Positions 35,139 to 46,025 are shown, counted from the stretch's first letter. The stretch: DNA of 64,000 nucleotides from Skermanella rosea (GCF_016806835.2 NZ_CP086111.1:2429001-2493000), one strand, 5' to 3'. A program made the numbers and translations. The notes: generated from the letters alone by a model not told the origin.

Positions 35139-36231
35139 GTTCGAACCGCGGCGGGAGATCCCGAAGTCGCTGGTCTACGGCACGCCGCTGCTGGCGATCG
35201 CGCTGACCATCCTGTCGGGATACCTGCTGTTCATGTTCCTGGGGCTGAACCCCGGATCGACCCTGTACATCTTCCTGGTGTCGCCGCTGGAGACCCAGTT
35301 CGGCCTTGCCGAGCTGGCGGTGAAGGCGGGGCCGCTGATCCTGATCGCGACGGGGCTCGCCATAGGCTTCAGGGCCAATGTCTGGAACATCGGGGCCGAG
35401 GGGCAGCTGACCATCGGCGCGATCTTCGGCGCCGGCGTGGCCCTGGCCTTCTGGGGCGACGAGGGCTTCTGGATCCTGCCGCTGATGTTCGTGGCCGGTG
35501 CCCTGGGCGGCATGCTGTGGGCGGCGATCCCGGCGTTCCTGAAGACGAAGTTCGAGGTCAGCGAGATCCTGACCAGCCTGATGCTGACATATGTCGCGAC
35601 GCTTGTGCTCAGCATCCTGGTCCATGGGCCGTGGCGCGACCCGGAGGGCTTCAATTTTCCGCAGAGCCGGCTGTTCACCGAGGCGGCGATCCTGCCCATC
35701 GTCCTGGAAGGCACCCGGCTGCATGCCGGCGCGTTCGTGGCACTTTTCGCCGCCGTGGCGGCCTGGGTCCTGCTGACCCATACGGTGACCGGCTTCCAGG
35801 TCAAGGTGGTCGGGCAGGCGCCCATGGCGGCCCGCTTCGCCGGCTTCAGCCAGAAGGGCACAGTGTGGCTCAGCCTGCTGCTGGGTGGCGCCCTGGCCGG
35901 GCTGGCCGGCATGATCGAGGTGGCCGGACCGATCGGCCAGCTGACGCCGCAGCTCACCCCGGGCTACGGCTTCACCGCGATCATCGTCGCCTTCCTGGGG
36001 CGGCTCAACCCGCTGGGGATCATCCTGGCCGGGCTGGTGATGGCGATCTCCTACATCGGCGGCGAGAACGCCCAGGTCTATGCCCAGCTGCCGCAGGCGG
36101 CGACCGGCGTGTTCCAGGGGATGCTGCTGTTCTACCTGCTGGCATCGGACTTCCTGGTCCGGTACCGCATCCGTTTCCAGTCGGCCAGGCACCAGGCCGC
36201 CAAGCCCCGCCGGGAGGTCGCCGCCACATGA
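35128..36231 (+). CDS. ABC transporter permease 1, nucleoside/purine importer
   Basis: A 367-residue membrane protein with about nine helices. Conserved family segments: LILIATGLAIGFRANVWNIGAEGQLTIGAIFGAG and EILTSLMLTYVATLVLSILVHGPWRDPEGFNFP, then VVGQAPMAARFAGFSQKGTV and GYGFTAIIVAFLGRLNPLGI. This matches the YufP/NupB-like permease of BMP-dependent uptake systems. It overlaps both neighbours, 11 bp upstream and 4 bp downstream. Confidence 0.92.
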   Translation: MSLKFEPRREIPKSLVYGTPLLAIALTILSGYLLFMFLGLNPGSTLYIFLVSPLETQFGLAELAVKAGPLILIATGLAIGFRANVWNIGAEGQLTIGAIFGAGVALAFWGDEGFWILPLMFVAGALGGMLWAAIPAFLKTKFEVSEILTSLMLTYVATLVLSILVHGPWRDPEGFNFPQSRLFTEAAILPIVLEGTRLHAGAFVALFAAVAAWVLLTHTVTGFQVKVVGQAPMAARFAGFSQKGTVWLSLLLGGALAGLAGMIEVAGPIGQLTPQLTPGYGFTAIIVAFLGRLNPLGIILAGLVMAISYIGGENAQVYAQLPQAATGVFQGMLLFYLLASDFLVRYRIRFQSARHQAAKPRREVAAT

Positions 36232-37160
36232 TCGATTTCCTCGTCCTGATCGCGGTGTCAGTGGTGATCGCCGCGACGCCGATGCTGTTCGCCGCCGTGG
36301 GCGAGCTGGTGGTGGAGCGCTCCGGCGTGCTGAACCTGGGCGTCGAGGGCATGATGCTGATCGGCGCGGTGGTCGGTTTCGGCGTGACCATGACGACCGG
36401 CAGCGCTGTCCTGGGCATCGGCTCGGCGGCGTTGGCCGGTGCTGCGCTGGCGCTCGTCTTCGCGGTTCTGGTGCTGACCCTGATGGCCAACCAGGTGGCG
36501 ACGGGCCTCGCCCTGACCATCTTCGGGATCGGGCTGAGCGCCCTGGTCGGCGCCGGCTTCGTCGGCATGCCGATCGCCGGGCTGCCCAAGCTGGACATCC
36601 CCGGAGTCAGCGACCTGCCGATCGTGGGGCCGCTGCTGTTCCAGTACGACGCGATGGTCTACCTGTCGGTGGCGATGACCCTGGCGGTCGGCTGGTTCCT
36701 GAAGCGGACCCATGCCGGCATGGTGCTGAGGGCGGTCGGCGAGTCGGCGGAATCCGCGCATTCGATCGGGCATCCGGTGATCGGGGTGCGCTATCTGGCG
36801 ACCCTGTTCGGCGGCGCCATGGCCGGGCTGGGCGGTGCGTTCCTGTCGCTGTCGGTGACGCCCATGTGGGCGGAGAACATGACGTCGGGACGCGGCTGGA
36901 TCGCGCTGGCGCTGGTGGTGTTCGGATCGTGGCGGCCGGGCCGGGTGCTGCTGGGCGCCTATATCTTCGGCGGAGTCACGATCCTCCAGCTCCACGCGCA
37001 GGGCAGCGGCGGGCTGGGCTTCGGGCTGCCGGGGCAGGTGTTCACCATGCTGCCGTACCTGGCGACCATCGCGGTGCTGACGATCATCTCGGCCGGCCCC
37101 TGGCGCGGCCGGTTCCAGGCGCCCGCCTGCCTGGGACAGCCTTTCCGCCCGTCGGTGTGA
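36228..37160 (+). CDS. ABC transporter permease 2, nucleoside/purine importer
   Basis: A 310-residue membrane protein with about eight to ten helices, the second permease of the pair. Motifs: LFAAVGELVVERSGVLNLGVEGMMLIGAVVGF, LTIFGIGLSALVGAGFVGMP, VGESAESAHSIGHPVIGVRYLATLFGGAMAGLGGAFLSL, and WIALALVVFGSWRP. The gene order ATPase-permease-permease is normal, but the usual BMP-family substrate-binding lipoprotein gene is absent from the window. Confidence 0.92.
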   Translation: MIDFLVLIAVSVVIAATPMLFAAVGELVVERSGVLNLGVEGMMLIGAVVGFGVTMTTGSAVLGIGSAALAGAALALVFAVLVLTLMANQVATGLALTIFGIGLSALVGAGFVGMPIAGLPKLDIPGVSDLPIVGPLLFQYDAMVYLSVAMTLAVGWFLKRTHAGMVLRAVGESAESAHSIGHPVIGVRYLATLFGGAMAGLGGAFLSLSVTPMWAENMTSGRGWIALALVVFGSWRPGRVLLGAYIFGGVTILQLHAQGSGGLGFGLPGQVFTMLPYLATIAVLTIISAGPWRGRFQAPACLGQPFRPSV

Positions 37161-37322
37161 CGGGGGGTGTGCCTCGACTTTCCGTTCGGTTCATCAACGG
37201 GCCGGACGGAAAGTCGATATTTCCATCCGCTATCCTTCAGGACTCCGTTGAATGCGATGAGGGTATATTTGGAGCCCATTCTTCCGATCAGTCAATGCGG
37301 TGCCGGGTTTCTGCCAACAGGT

Positions 37323-37514
37323 TCAGATTTCTTCCCACCGGTCCGCATACTCCGGGCGTCGCCTGGCCTCGACCAAGGTCATCAATTCGTCGTGGTGGCG
37401 GCTCAGGTATTCGGCAAGGCTGCGGGGAGGGGGCGGCTCTTCGTGCGAGGCTGCCTCGCGCATATCTCGCGGCCCCGGGCTGCCGGATCGGTTCAACAGG
37501 AAATGATACGCCAT
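37323..37514 (-). CDS. Small hypothetical protein, 63 aa
   Basis: A 63-residue frame starting [17 protein letters not shown] and ending EYADRWEEI. It is acidic/basic, soluble and predicted helical in the second half ([30 protein letters not shown]). ATG 37514 is preceded by AAGGAG at an ideal 8-bp spacing; GTG 37523 is less likely. It lies alone between the ABC importer (+) and guaB (+). I recognise no family. Confidence 0.55.
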   Translation of the reverse strand: MAYHFLLNRSGSPGPRDMREAASHEEPPPPRSLAEYLSRHHDELMTLVEARRRPEYADRWEEI

Positions 37515-37661
37515 CCATCGCACTCCTTGCCCGGCGAATTTACCACTTTATAGAAGTCTGGAGCAAGGCTTCCCGGATATGCGAACCATCTGTCGGCTGA
37601 CGCCCGGGGACTTCGGGGAGCGACCGGGCGAGCCCTGCGTTTGCCGCAAGGCAACGTAGAC

Positions 37662-39738
<2,077 letters not shown>

Positions 39739-39742
<4 letters not shown>

Positions 39743-40320
39743 GCGGCCGCCCCCTTGCCATCCGCCGCCGCGCCGGAAGGCTCTTCAGGTTCGATCATCT
39801 CGATCAGGATGAAGCCGAGGCTGACCGGGAATCGGCTGTCCAGGCTGGCCTTCGCCTCCGGCAGGTTCTGGGCCCAGATCTCGACATGCTGTGCCCGCGC
39901 CCAGCTGCCGTCGAGCAGCCCATGCGGGCGCCCTTCGCGCAGTGCCGCCTGCACATGGCGGTTGACCATGACCGCCTTGAACAGCCGGCAGCCGGGCCGC
40001 TTGCGGCCGACGATCCGGATCAATTCGTCGTCCCGCTGCTGCAGTTCCTCCAGCTTGGACTGGAACTGGTCGATCTGGCGCTCGACCGAGCGGCGTCGGG
40101 CCTCGCTCTGAGCCAGGGCGATGCGCAACCTGGCCCGGCGCTGCTCGAAGGCGGGCAGCAGCGGGGCGCAACGCTTGAGCTTGGTCCGGGCGCGGGTCGC
40201 GGCGGCGCTCGTGAGGATCATGCGCGACCAGGCCTCGCCCCCCAGGCGGGCCACGAAGAATCCGACCATGCCGGACAGTCCGGCGAACATGATATCAGTG
40301 ACGATCTCGACCGGCGACAT
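39739..40320 (-). CDS. Membrane-anchored coiled-coil protein, unknown (pair member 1)
   Basis: About 193 residues from ATG 40320 (MSPVEIVTDIMFAGLSG). A TM segment lies near residues 10-30 (MFAGLSGMVGFFVARLGG). A heptad-rich coiled coil spans about 55-105 (RARLRIALAQSEARRRSVERQIDQFQSKLEELQQRDDELIRIVGRKR). A beta-type C-terminal half follows (RLFKAVMVNRHVQAAL, ARAQHVEIWAQNLPEAKASLDSRFPVSLGFILIEMIEP). It has the same architecture as its downstream partner, so they may form a hetero-oligomer. A frame extension to 40389 would run through a perfect palindrome and is less likely. Confidence 0.68.
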
Positions 40321-40363
40321 AGCCGACGCACCATTGAAGTTATTACCAAATCGTGCTCGCTCC

Positions 40364-40392
40364 CGAATGATGGTGCGCCGCACCATCATTCG
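40364..40392. repeat. Perfect 29-bp palindrome upstream of the coiled-coil pair
   Basis: CGAATGATGGTGCG (40364-40377), one central C, then CGCACCATCATTCG (40379-40392): two perfect 14-bp arms. It lies 43 bp before the start of the minus-strand coiled-coil gene and 196 bp before rsmB. It is too long and too tightly spaced for a typical attenuator. An operator for a dimeric regulator, or an RNA hairpin, is possible. Confidence 0.75.
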
Positions 40393-40398
40393 GTCATA

Positions 40399-40416
40399 GG
40401 ACTATGGGGTTAGTCC
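40399..40416. repeat. Second inverted repeat before rsmB
   Basis: GGACTA-tggggt-TAGTCC, two 6-bp arms with a 6-nt spacer, 6 bp beyond the 29-bp palindrome. Together they form a structured 53-bp block in the divergent intergenic region. No role can be assigned from the sequence. Confidence 0.45.
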
Positions 40417-40588
40417 GCCCGCGCGGCAATACATCATCGAAGCTTCTTCATGCCGCAGTACCCAGGGCGGCACTTTCATGGCCCGTTCGTGGCGCCGGAA
40501 CGACGAAAGCTGTTGCGTGGCGGCGTTTCATCGCCCATGTCACACCTTCGCGTTTTTCCCGTGCCCACGTCCGATCAGCAGAGACAAG

Positions 40589-41905
40589 ATGACCCCCGGC
40601 GCCCGCCTGCAAGCCGCCATCGAACTCCTCGACGAGGTGGAGTTGACCCCGCGTCCGGCAGACGCCGTGATCAGCGCCTTCTTCCGTGCGCGCCGATTCA
40701 TCGGCGCCAAGGACCGCGCCGCCGTGGCCGAGACGGTCTACGGCGTGCTGCGCCGCCACGCGCGGCTTCGCTGGTGGTTCCAGCATGCCGGCGGCTTCCC
40801 CGTCACGGCGCGCACGCTCCTGATCGCCGACCAGATCCTGGCCCAGGGGCGGCCGGCCGACCACCTGGACAAGCTGTTCAGCGGCGGCCGATTCGCGCCG
40901 GCCCAGTTCAGCCAGGGGGAGATCCGGCTGGCCAACAAGCTGGAGGGCCACACCCTGGACCACCCCGGCATGCCGGAGGAGGTGGCTGTCGAATGCCCGG
41001 ACTGGGCGGCCGGGCACCTGCGCGAGTTCTTCGGCGACCGGTTCGTGCCGGAACTGGCGGCCTTGCTCGATCCCGCCCCGCTCGACCTCAGGGCGAATCC
41101 GGTCAAGGCGGACCGCGACGCGGCGCTGGCGGCGCTGGCAGCCGCCGGGATCGAGGGCGAGCCGACCCGCTGGTCGCCGTTCGGCATCCGGATCCACGGG
41201 CGGCCTCCCCTGGCCTCCACCGATGCGTTCAAGAGCGGGATGGTCGAGATCCAGGACGAGGGGTCGCAGCTGATCGGGCTGCTGACCGACGCCAAGCCCG
41301 GCCACCAGGTGGTGGATTTCTGCTCCGGCGCCGGTGGCAAGGCGCTGGCGATCGCGGCCGGCATGCAGAACAAGGGCCGGCTGGTCGCCTGCGACGTGCT
41401 GGAGAAGCGGCTGAAGCGCGCGGCGGAGCGGATCCGCCGCGCCGGCCTCCACAATGTCGAGACCCGGGCGCTGTCGAGCGAGCGCGATCCCTGGGTGAAG
41501 CGCCACAAGGGCAAGTTCGACCGCGTCCTGGTGGACGCGCCCTGCACCGGGACGGGCACCTGGCGTCGCAACCCGGACAGCCGCTGGCGGCTGCTGGGGC
41601 CGGGGCTGGAGGAACTGGAGAAGCTCCAGCACGGCATCCTCGACTCGGCGTCGCGGCTGGTGAAGCCGGGCGGGCGGCTGGTCTACGCGACCTGCTCCCT
41701 GCTGCCCCAGGAGAACGAGCGGCAGGTCGAAGCCTTCCTGGCGGCCCATCCGGACTTCGCGGTCAAGCCGGTGGACGAGCTTTGGACGAGCGCCGTCGGC
41801 ACCGCCAGTCCGGGAACCGGCCCCTTCATGCGCCTGTCGCCGGCGCGCCATGGCACGGACGGCTTCTTCGCCGCCGTGCTGGAGCGCGGGAGCGCCGCCG
41901 AATGA
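40589..41905 (+). CDS. rsmB: 16S rRNA (cytosine-C5) methyltransferase RsmB-like
   Basis: A 438-residue SAM-dependent RNA methyltransferase. The N-terminal NusB-like helical domain spans about 1-150. The Rossmann domain begins at VVDFCSGAGGKALAIAAGMQNKGRLVACDV (SAM site). Catalytic Cys residues are in VLVDAPCTGTGTWRRNPDSRW and LVYATCSLLPQENERQVEAFL. Start chosen at ATG 40589 (MTPGARLQAAIELL); upstream in-frame codons are not protein-like. It overlaps the next gene by ATGA. Confidence 0.9.
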   Translation: MTPGARLQAAIELLDEVELTPRPADAVISAFFRARRFIGAKDRAAVAETVYGVLRRHARLRWWFQHAGGFPVTARTLLIADQILAQGRPADHLDKLFSGGRFAPAQFSQGEIRLANKLEGHTLDHPGMPEEVAVECPDWAAGHLREFFGDRFVPELAALLDPAPLDLRANPVKADRDAALAALAAAGIEGEPTRWSPFGIRIHGRPPLASTDAFKSGMVEIQDEGSQLIGLLTDAKPGHQVVDFCSGAGGKALAIAAGMQNKGRLVACDVLEKRLKRAAERIRRAGLHNVETRALSSERDPWVKRHKGKFDRVLVDAPCTGTGTWRRNPDSRWRLLGPGLEELEKLQHGILDSASRLVKPGGRLVYATCSLLPQENERQVEAFLAAHPDFAVKPVDELWTSAVGTASPGTGPFMRLSPARHGTDGFFAAVLERGSAAE

Positions 41906-42462
41906 TCGGGCGGATCCGGCGCGCACGGCTCGACGATGCCGCCGCGATCGCCTATGTCCACGTGGCCGGCTGGCGCGAGACCTATCCCGGCATCGTCCCG
42001 GACCGCACGCTGGCCGCCATGGACGTGTTCAGCCGCACGCGGTACTGGGCGCAGGTGCTGGACAACAAGCGGAACCGGATCGACGTGTTCGTGGCCGAGA
42101 TGCCGGTGGACGGCGAGGATCGGGTCGTCGGGTTCGGCGTCACCGGACCGGAGCAGGTCGGCCTAGCCGATTATTCCGGGGAGTTCCACGCGCTCTATGT
42201 CCTCCAGGTCGGACAGGGGCGCGGGCTGGGCACCCGGCTGATGACCACCATGGCGGCGAGCCTGGTGCTTCGGGGCATGACCGCCTGCACCGTCTGGGCC
42301 TTGCGCGACAATTTACGCGCCCGGCGTTTCTATGAGAAAATGGGCGGCGTGCTGGTGAGCGAGCGTCCGCTGATGTTCGACGGCACGCGGGTGATGGAAG
42401 TAGCCTATGGGTGGTCCGACGTGACGCCGCTGGCGCGGCGAAGTGAGGAGGCATGGCGCTGA
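41902..42462 (+). CDS. GNAT-family N-acetyltransferase (tandem copy 1)
   Basis: A 186-residue GNAT fold enzyme: IRRARLDDAAAIAYVHVAGWRETYPGIVPD at the N-terminus, the acetyl-CoA loop VGQGRGLGTRLM (Q/R-x-x-G-x-G/A), and FYEKMGG near the end. It overlaps rsmB by 4 bp and the second GNAT gene by 10 bp. The two tandem proteins share a common N-terminal pattern (AEVHVASWR/AYVHVAGWR, TYPG, VPD) and tail (TLEVAYGW/TEAAYGWRD-like), so they arose by duplication. Substrate unknown; ribosomal or amino-group substrates are possible. Confidence 0.88.
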   Translation: MIGRIRRARLDDAAAIAYVHVAGWRETYPGIVPDRTLAAMDVFSRTRYWAQVLDNKRNRIDVFVAEMPVDGEDRVVGFGVTGPEQVGLADYSGEFHALYVLQVGQGRGLGTRLMTTMAASLVLRGMTACTVWALRDNLRARRFYEKMGGVLVSERPLMFDGTRVMEVAYGWSDVTPLARRSEEAWR

Positions 42463-43001
42463 TCCGTCCCGCCCGTCCGGAAGACGCGGCGGGCATCGCC
42501 GAGGTTCATGTCGCCAGTTGGCGAACGACATATCCGGGCATGGTGCCCGACAGCTACCTGCTCGGCCTATCCGTCCCGGGTTACACGCACCGCTGGCGCA
42601 GGATCCTGGCCGACCGGTCCCGCATCCATGGCAGCTTCGTCGCCGTGGAGCCGCCGGCCGAAGTCGTGGGGTTCGCATCCTGCGGGACCCAGCGGACCGC
42701 CATCGAAGGTTATGGCGGCGAATTCTACGCGCTTTATCTTTACGACCATGCGCAGGGCCGGGGGATCGGCCGCCACCTTATGGCCGCCATGGCGACCGAA
42801 CTGATCAATTACGGGATGAACTCCGCGGTGGTCTGGGTGCTGGCGAACAACCCGTCGCGCTGGTTCTACGAACGCCTGGGCGGCTGCCGGCTGGCCGAGA
42901 AGATCGTTCCCTTCGCCGGTGCGGACCTGACGGAGGCGGCCTATGGCTGGCGCGACCTGGCACCGCTGGCGCGCTTGTCCGCGGACCCTCCGGTGCGCTA
43001 A
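42453..43001 (+). CDS. GNAT-family N-acetyltransferase (tandem copy 2)
   Basis: A 182-residue paralog of the preceding gene: IRPARPEDAAGIAEVHVASWRTTYPGMVPD, the acetyl-CoA motif AQGRGIGRHLM, and FYERLGG. It overlaps copy 1 by 10 bp and ends 48 bp before the guaA start. The conserved NSAVVWVLANNPSRWFYE region matches the equivalent segment of copy 1. The substrate cannot be inferred. Confidence 0.88.
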   Translation: MALIRPARPEDAAGIAEVHVASWRTTYPGMVPDSYLLGLSVPGYTHRWRRILADRSRIHGSFVAVEPPAEVVGFASCGTQRTAIEGYGGEFYALYLYDHAQGRGIGRHLMAAMATELINYGMNSAVVWVLANNPSRWFYERLGGCRLAEKIVPFAGADLTEAAYGWRDLAPLARLSADPPVR

Positions 43002-43049
43002 CACACGATTTTACGAAGCAAGACCTTCCCACGCTTGAAGCGAGTAGAC

Positions 43050-44621
43050 ATGACCGCCCCCCTTTCGAACGACCTGACCGCCGATCGCGTTCTCATCCTG
43101 GATTTCGGGTCCCAGGTGACCCAGTTGATCGCCCGTCGGGTGCGCGAGAGCGGCGTCTATTGCGAGATCCATCCGTTCAGCATGGCGCCGGAGAAGGTCA
43201 GGGAGTTCGATCCCAAGGCGATCATCCTGTCCGGCAGCCCCGCCTTCATCTCGCAGGAGAACTCGCCGCGTCCGCCGCAGGAGGTCTTCGAGCAGAAGGT
43301 GCCGGTGCTGGGCATCTGCTATGGCCAGCACGTGATGTGCGCCCAGCTGGGCGGCGAGGTGACCGGCTCCGAGCACCGCGAATACGGCCGCGCCTATGTG
43401 GACGTCAAGGAGCCCTGCGCGCTGTTCGAGGGCATGTGGGAGCTGGGAGCCCGCGAGCAGGTCTGGATGAGCCACGGCGACCGCGTCACCCGGCTGCCGG
43501 AAGGCTTCCGCGCGGTGGGGCAGAGCGACGGCGCGCCGTTCGCCGTCATCGCCGACGACGACCGGCATTTCTACGGCGTGCAGTTCCACCCCGAGGTGGT
43601 CCATACCCCGCACGGCGCCCAGCTGCTGAGGAACTTCACCCACCATGTCGCCGGATGCCGGGGCGAGTGGACGATGGCCGCCTTCCGCGAGGAGGAGATC
43701 GCCCGCATCCGCGCCAAGGTCGGCAAGGGCAAGGTGATCTGCGGCCTGTCCGGCGGCGTCGACAGCTCGGTCGCGGCGGTCCTGCTCCACGAGGCGATCG
43801 GCGACCAGCTGACCTGCATCTTCGTGGATACCGGGCTGATGCGGTCCGGCGAGGCGGATCAGGTCGTCACCCTGTTCCGCGACCACTACAACATCCCGCT
43901 GATCCACCGCGACGCGTCGGACCTGTTCCTGGGCAAGCTGGCCGGGGTGTCGGACCCCGAGCGGAAGCGCAAGATCATCGGCGCCACCTTCATCGACGTG
44001 TTCGACGAGGAGGCCCACAAGATCGGCGGCGCGGAGTTCCTGGCGCAGGGCACGCTGTACCCCGACGTGATCGAGAGCGTGTCGCTGTCCGGCGGCGGCA
44101 TGACGATCAAGTCGCACCACAATGTCGGCGGCCTGCCCGAGCGTATGAAGCTGAAGCTGGTGGAGCCGCTGCGCGAACTGTTCAAGGACGAGGTCCGGAA
44201 GCTGGGACGGGAACTGGGCCTGCCCGAGAGCTTCATCGGCCGGCACCCGTTCCCCGGGCCGGGCCTGGCGATCCGCATCCCCGGCGACATCACGCCGGAG
44301 AAGCTGGCTATCCTGCGCAAGGCCGACACGATCTACCTGGAGGAGATCCGCAACGCCGGCCTCTACGACGCGATCTGGCAGGCCTTCGCGGTGCTTCTGC
44401 CGGTACGGACAGTCGGCGTGATGGGCGACGAGCGAACCTACGACTATGCCTGCGCGCTCCGGGCGGTGACGTCGGTGGACGGCATGACGGCGGACTACTA
44501 CCCGTTCGACCACGAGTTCCTGGGCCGCGTCGCGACCCGGATCATCAACGAGGTGCGGGGCATCAACCGCGTCACCTACGACATCACCAGCAAGCCGCCG
44601 GGCACGATCGAGTGGGAGTGA
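43050..44621 (+). CDS. guaA: GMP synthase (glutamine-hydrolysing)
   Basis: A 523-residue enzyme making GMP from XMP, ATP and glutamine. The class I glutamine amidotransferase domain spans about 15-205: Cys90 in [16 protein letters not shown], and His/Glu in [10 protein letters not shown]. The ATP-pyrophosphatase P-loop is [14 protein letters not shown] near residues 230-245, and the C-terminal dimerisation domain ends [17 protein letters not shown] 43050 is used; the in-frame TTG 43035 is unlikely. With guaB 4 kb upstream it completes IMP to GMP. Confidence 0.97.
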   Translation: MTAPLSNDLTADRVLILDFGSQVTQLIARRVRESGVYCEIHPFSMAPEKVREFDPKAIILSGSPAFISQENSPRPPQEVFEQKVPVLGICYGQHVMCAQLGGEVTGSEHREYGRAYVDVKEPCALFEGMWELGAREQVWMSHGDRVTRLPEGFRAVGQSDGAPFAVIADDDRHFYGVQFHPEVVHTPHGAQLLRNFTHHVAGCRGEWTMAAFREEEIARIRAKVGKGKVICGLSGGVDSSVAAVLLHEAIGDQLTCIFVDTGLMRSGEADQVVTLFRDHYNIPLIHRDASDLFLGKLAGVSDPERKRKIIGATFIDVFDEEAHKIGGAEFLAQGTLYPDVIESVSLSGGGMTIKSHHNVGGLPERMKLKLVEPLRELFKDEVRKLGRELGLPESFIGRHPFPGPGLAIRIPGDITPEKLAILRKADTIYLEEIRNAGLYDAIWQAFAVLLPVRTVGVMGDERTYDYACALRAVTSVDGMTADYYPFDHEFLGRVATRIINEVRGINRVTYDITSKPPGTIEWE

Positions 44622-44693
44622 TTCCTGCCAATCCGAGTGTCTTCGAAACGCCGCCAGAATGCGACGCAACCACCTGTAAGAAGTAGTATAGTG

Positions 44694-44721
44694 CACCGAT
44701 ACCCATCGGGAGCTATCGGTG
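44694..44721 (+). terminator. Hairpin after guaA
   Basis: CACCGATA (44694-44701) and TATCGGTG (44714-44721) form a perfect 8-bp stem with a 12-nt loop, 73 bp past the guaA stop. There is no U-tract, so it may be a Rho-dependent or transcript-end hairpin. Confidence 0.45.
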
Positions 44722-44804
44722 GGCATGATTCGCGTTCGGCGGTCCCGTTGATGGACTCCGCCCCGTCCTGATTGTCCGTAGAATCGACAGTACCGTCATG
44801 AGAC

Positions 44805-45029
44805 TTATGCATGAGCGGCGAGATCAGCGGCAATACGCTTGCGAATTGACTTTAACGCTGCTTCAGACTCAGGGCCGTGGCGTCTCACCGCGTCGGAGAC
44901 GACCGCCGCCAAGCCTGCACCGCCGATCGCAGCACCAACCGCCGCCTCCGCCCCACCGCCGAATGCCAGCCATCCGCAGGTCGCAGCAAGCGCAGTCGCC
45001 CTTTCCACGCAGTTTTCAAAGAATGCCAT
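44805..45029 (-). CDS. Short hypothetical protein, 74 aa, possible gene remnant
   Basis: A 74-residue frame (MAFFENCVERATALAATCGW). It contains an Ala/Gly-rich hydrophobic stretch (LAFGGGAEAAVGAAIGGAGLAAVV) that could be a membrane segment, and a basic helical end (SEAALKSIRKRIAADLAAHA). It stops where such sequences often continue into larger proteins, so it may be a truncated N-terminal fragment. A GGGG tract precedes the ATG weakly. It lies beside a TA pair and a transporter remnant, in a small islet. Confidence 0.4.
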   Translation of the reverse strand: MAFFENCVERATALAATCGWLAFGGGAEAAVGAAIGGAGLAAVVSDAVRRHGPESEAALKSIRKRIAADLAAHA

Positions 45030-45066
45030 GTCAGACCCCTACCCATAGCAGGTACAGCGGAGTCGT

Positions 45067-45507
45067 TCATTCACGGTCTGCGTCAGGGTCAATCCATGTC
45101 CAAGGATCGATCACCGTCAGGCCTGCGGCATTGAACGCGCTCGTGTCGCGCGATGCCACGGCGAAACCATGCGCAGCGGCGATCGAGGCGATGTACCCGT
45201 CGGGCGTTGGGAAGCCCTTCCCAGCCGCGCGTGCCTTGACGGCGAGATCGGCATAGCGCCGCGCTGCCGGGGTATCGAATGGCAGGATGCGGGCGGCAAA
45301 AACGTCCAACACGTCGTCGAGCGCAGCGGCCAAGGCGTTCTTGCGCCTTCCGGCTGGCAATGCACCAATGCCGAACAGAAGTTCGGCGACGGTGATGCTT
45401 GAAAGAAACAGCGTCTCGGCCGACTGTGCATCGAGCCATTCGCGCACCCGAGGATGCGGTTCTCGCGTCATCGCTTCCGAGACGACGTTAGTATCCAGCA
45501 GGATCAT
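45067..45507 (-). CDS. vapC: PIN-domain toxin, VapC/FitB-like
   Basis: A 146-residue PIN ribonuclease. The acidic catalytic residues appear in MILLDTNVVSEAM (D5), SSITVAELLFGIG (Glu) and FPTPDGYIASIAAAHGFAVASRDTSAF (two Asp). The toxin should cleave RNA when not bound by its antitoxin. The start is 12 bp after the antitoxin stop on the same strand, the usual order. The Glu-Leu-Leu-Phe-Gly-Ile motif and the FitA-like partner favour the FitB subgroup. Confidence 0.93.
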   Translation of the reverse strand: MILLDTNVVSEAMTREPHPRVREWLDAQSAETLFLSSITVAELLFGIGALPAGRRKNALAAALDDVLDVFAARILPFDTPAARRYADLAVKARAAGKGFPTPDGYIASIAAAHGFAVASRDTSAFNAAGLTVIDPWTWIDPDADRE

Positions 45508-45519
45508 TCGGGCATCCCG

Positions 45520-45774
45520 TCATTCAAACTTCATGGGCTCGGCAGGACGCGTATCCCGGACCTGTGCAATGGCTTCGATGTCAGCATTGGCGATGTCGTA
45601 TTTCTGCCCGATCTCCCGCAAAACCGTGCCCAGCAGCAAGCGGCCCTCGGGACGCACGGCGGCCTCGAGGATGGCGCGCATCTCCGCTTCGGCGCTGCGA
45701 TTGTGCTGGGCGGCGCGGACTTTCAGGGCGCGATGTGCCTCCTCGGAGAGGTTGCGAATGGTGACAGCGGCCAT
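45520..45774 (-). CDS. Ribbon-helix-helix antitoxin, FitA-like
   Basis: An 84-residue antitoxin from ATG 45774 (MAAVTIRNLSEEAHRALKVR). An upstream GGAGG at good spacing supports this start over GTG 45789. The N-terminal ribbon-helix-helix is VTIRNLSEEAHRALKVRAAQHNRSAEAEMRAILEAAV. The tail (GQKYDIANADIEAIAQVRDTRP) should wrap the toxin. It probably represses its own operon at the inverted repeat 27 bp upstream of its start. Confidence 0.9.
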   Translation of the reverse strand: MAAVTIRNLSEEAHRALKVRAAQHNRSAEAEMRAILEAAVRPEGRLLLGTVLREIGQKYDIANADIEAIAQVRDTRPAEPMKFE

Positions 45775-45800
45775 GATGGCATCCTCCACGAAATGACTAC

Positions 45801-45832
45801 GATGCTATCAAAATAGGGTAGTTGATAGCATC
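45801..45832. promoter_or_regulatory. TA operon operator, 11-bp inverted repeat
   Basis: GATGCTATCAA (45801-45811) and TTGATAGCATC (45822-45832) are perfect complements separated by 10 bp, just upstream of the antitoxin start. The spacing and palindromic form fit dimeric FitA/VapB binding. TATTTT within the repeat could be the -10 on the minus strand. Confidence 0.7.
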
Positions 45833-45977
45833 TTTCCAGGGTGATGGCGGCGCCCACCCGGCGCGGGTTTACGTCGCCGCGATCAGCGCAGGCGTGTTCT
45901 ATCCGCTGTTCGGAACCATTGCGACCACCCTCGTCCGACTGTTCGCAGCCTGGACGCTCCATCTGATCAACCTCTGA
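45822..45977 (+). pseudogene. Remnant of a BenE-type (benzoate/H+ symporter) gene
   Basis: A short plus-strand frame encodes FQGDGGAHPARVYVAAISAG followed by VFYPLFGTIATTLVRLFAAW and ends in TLHLINL-stop. The spacing of H-P-A-R-x-Y-x-A-A-x-S-A-G-V-F-Y-x-L-F-G resembles an internal segment of BenE-family transporters near their eighth helix, but it is only about 50 codons long, with neither N- nor C-terminal domain. It starts inside the TA operator. This suggests the TA module displaced the rest of the gene. Family identification is from memory and is tentative. Confidence 0.4.
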
Positions 45978-46025
45978 GGATCATCACGCATCCCAGGCTC
46001 GGAACATCAGCCGGTTATGGTGAGG

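Noticed and set aside
37161-37322. tRNA gene before guaB
   Set aside because: No T-loop (GGTTCRANNCC-type) sequence or cloverleaf spacing was found here or in other gaps that I read.
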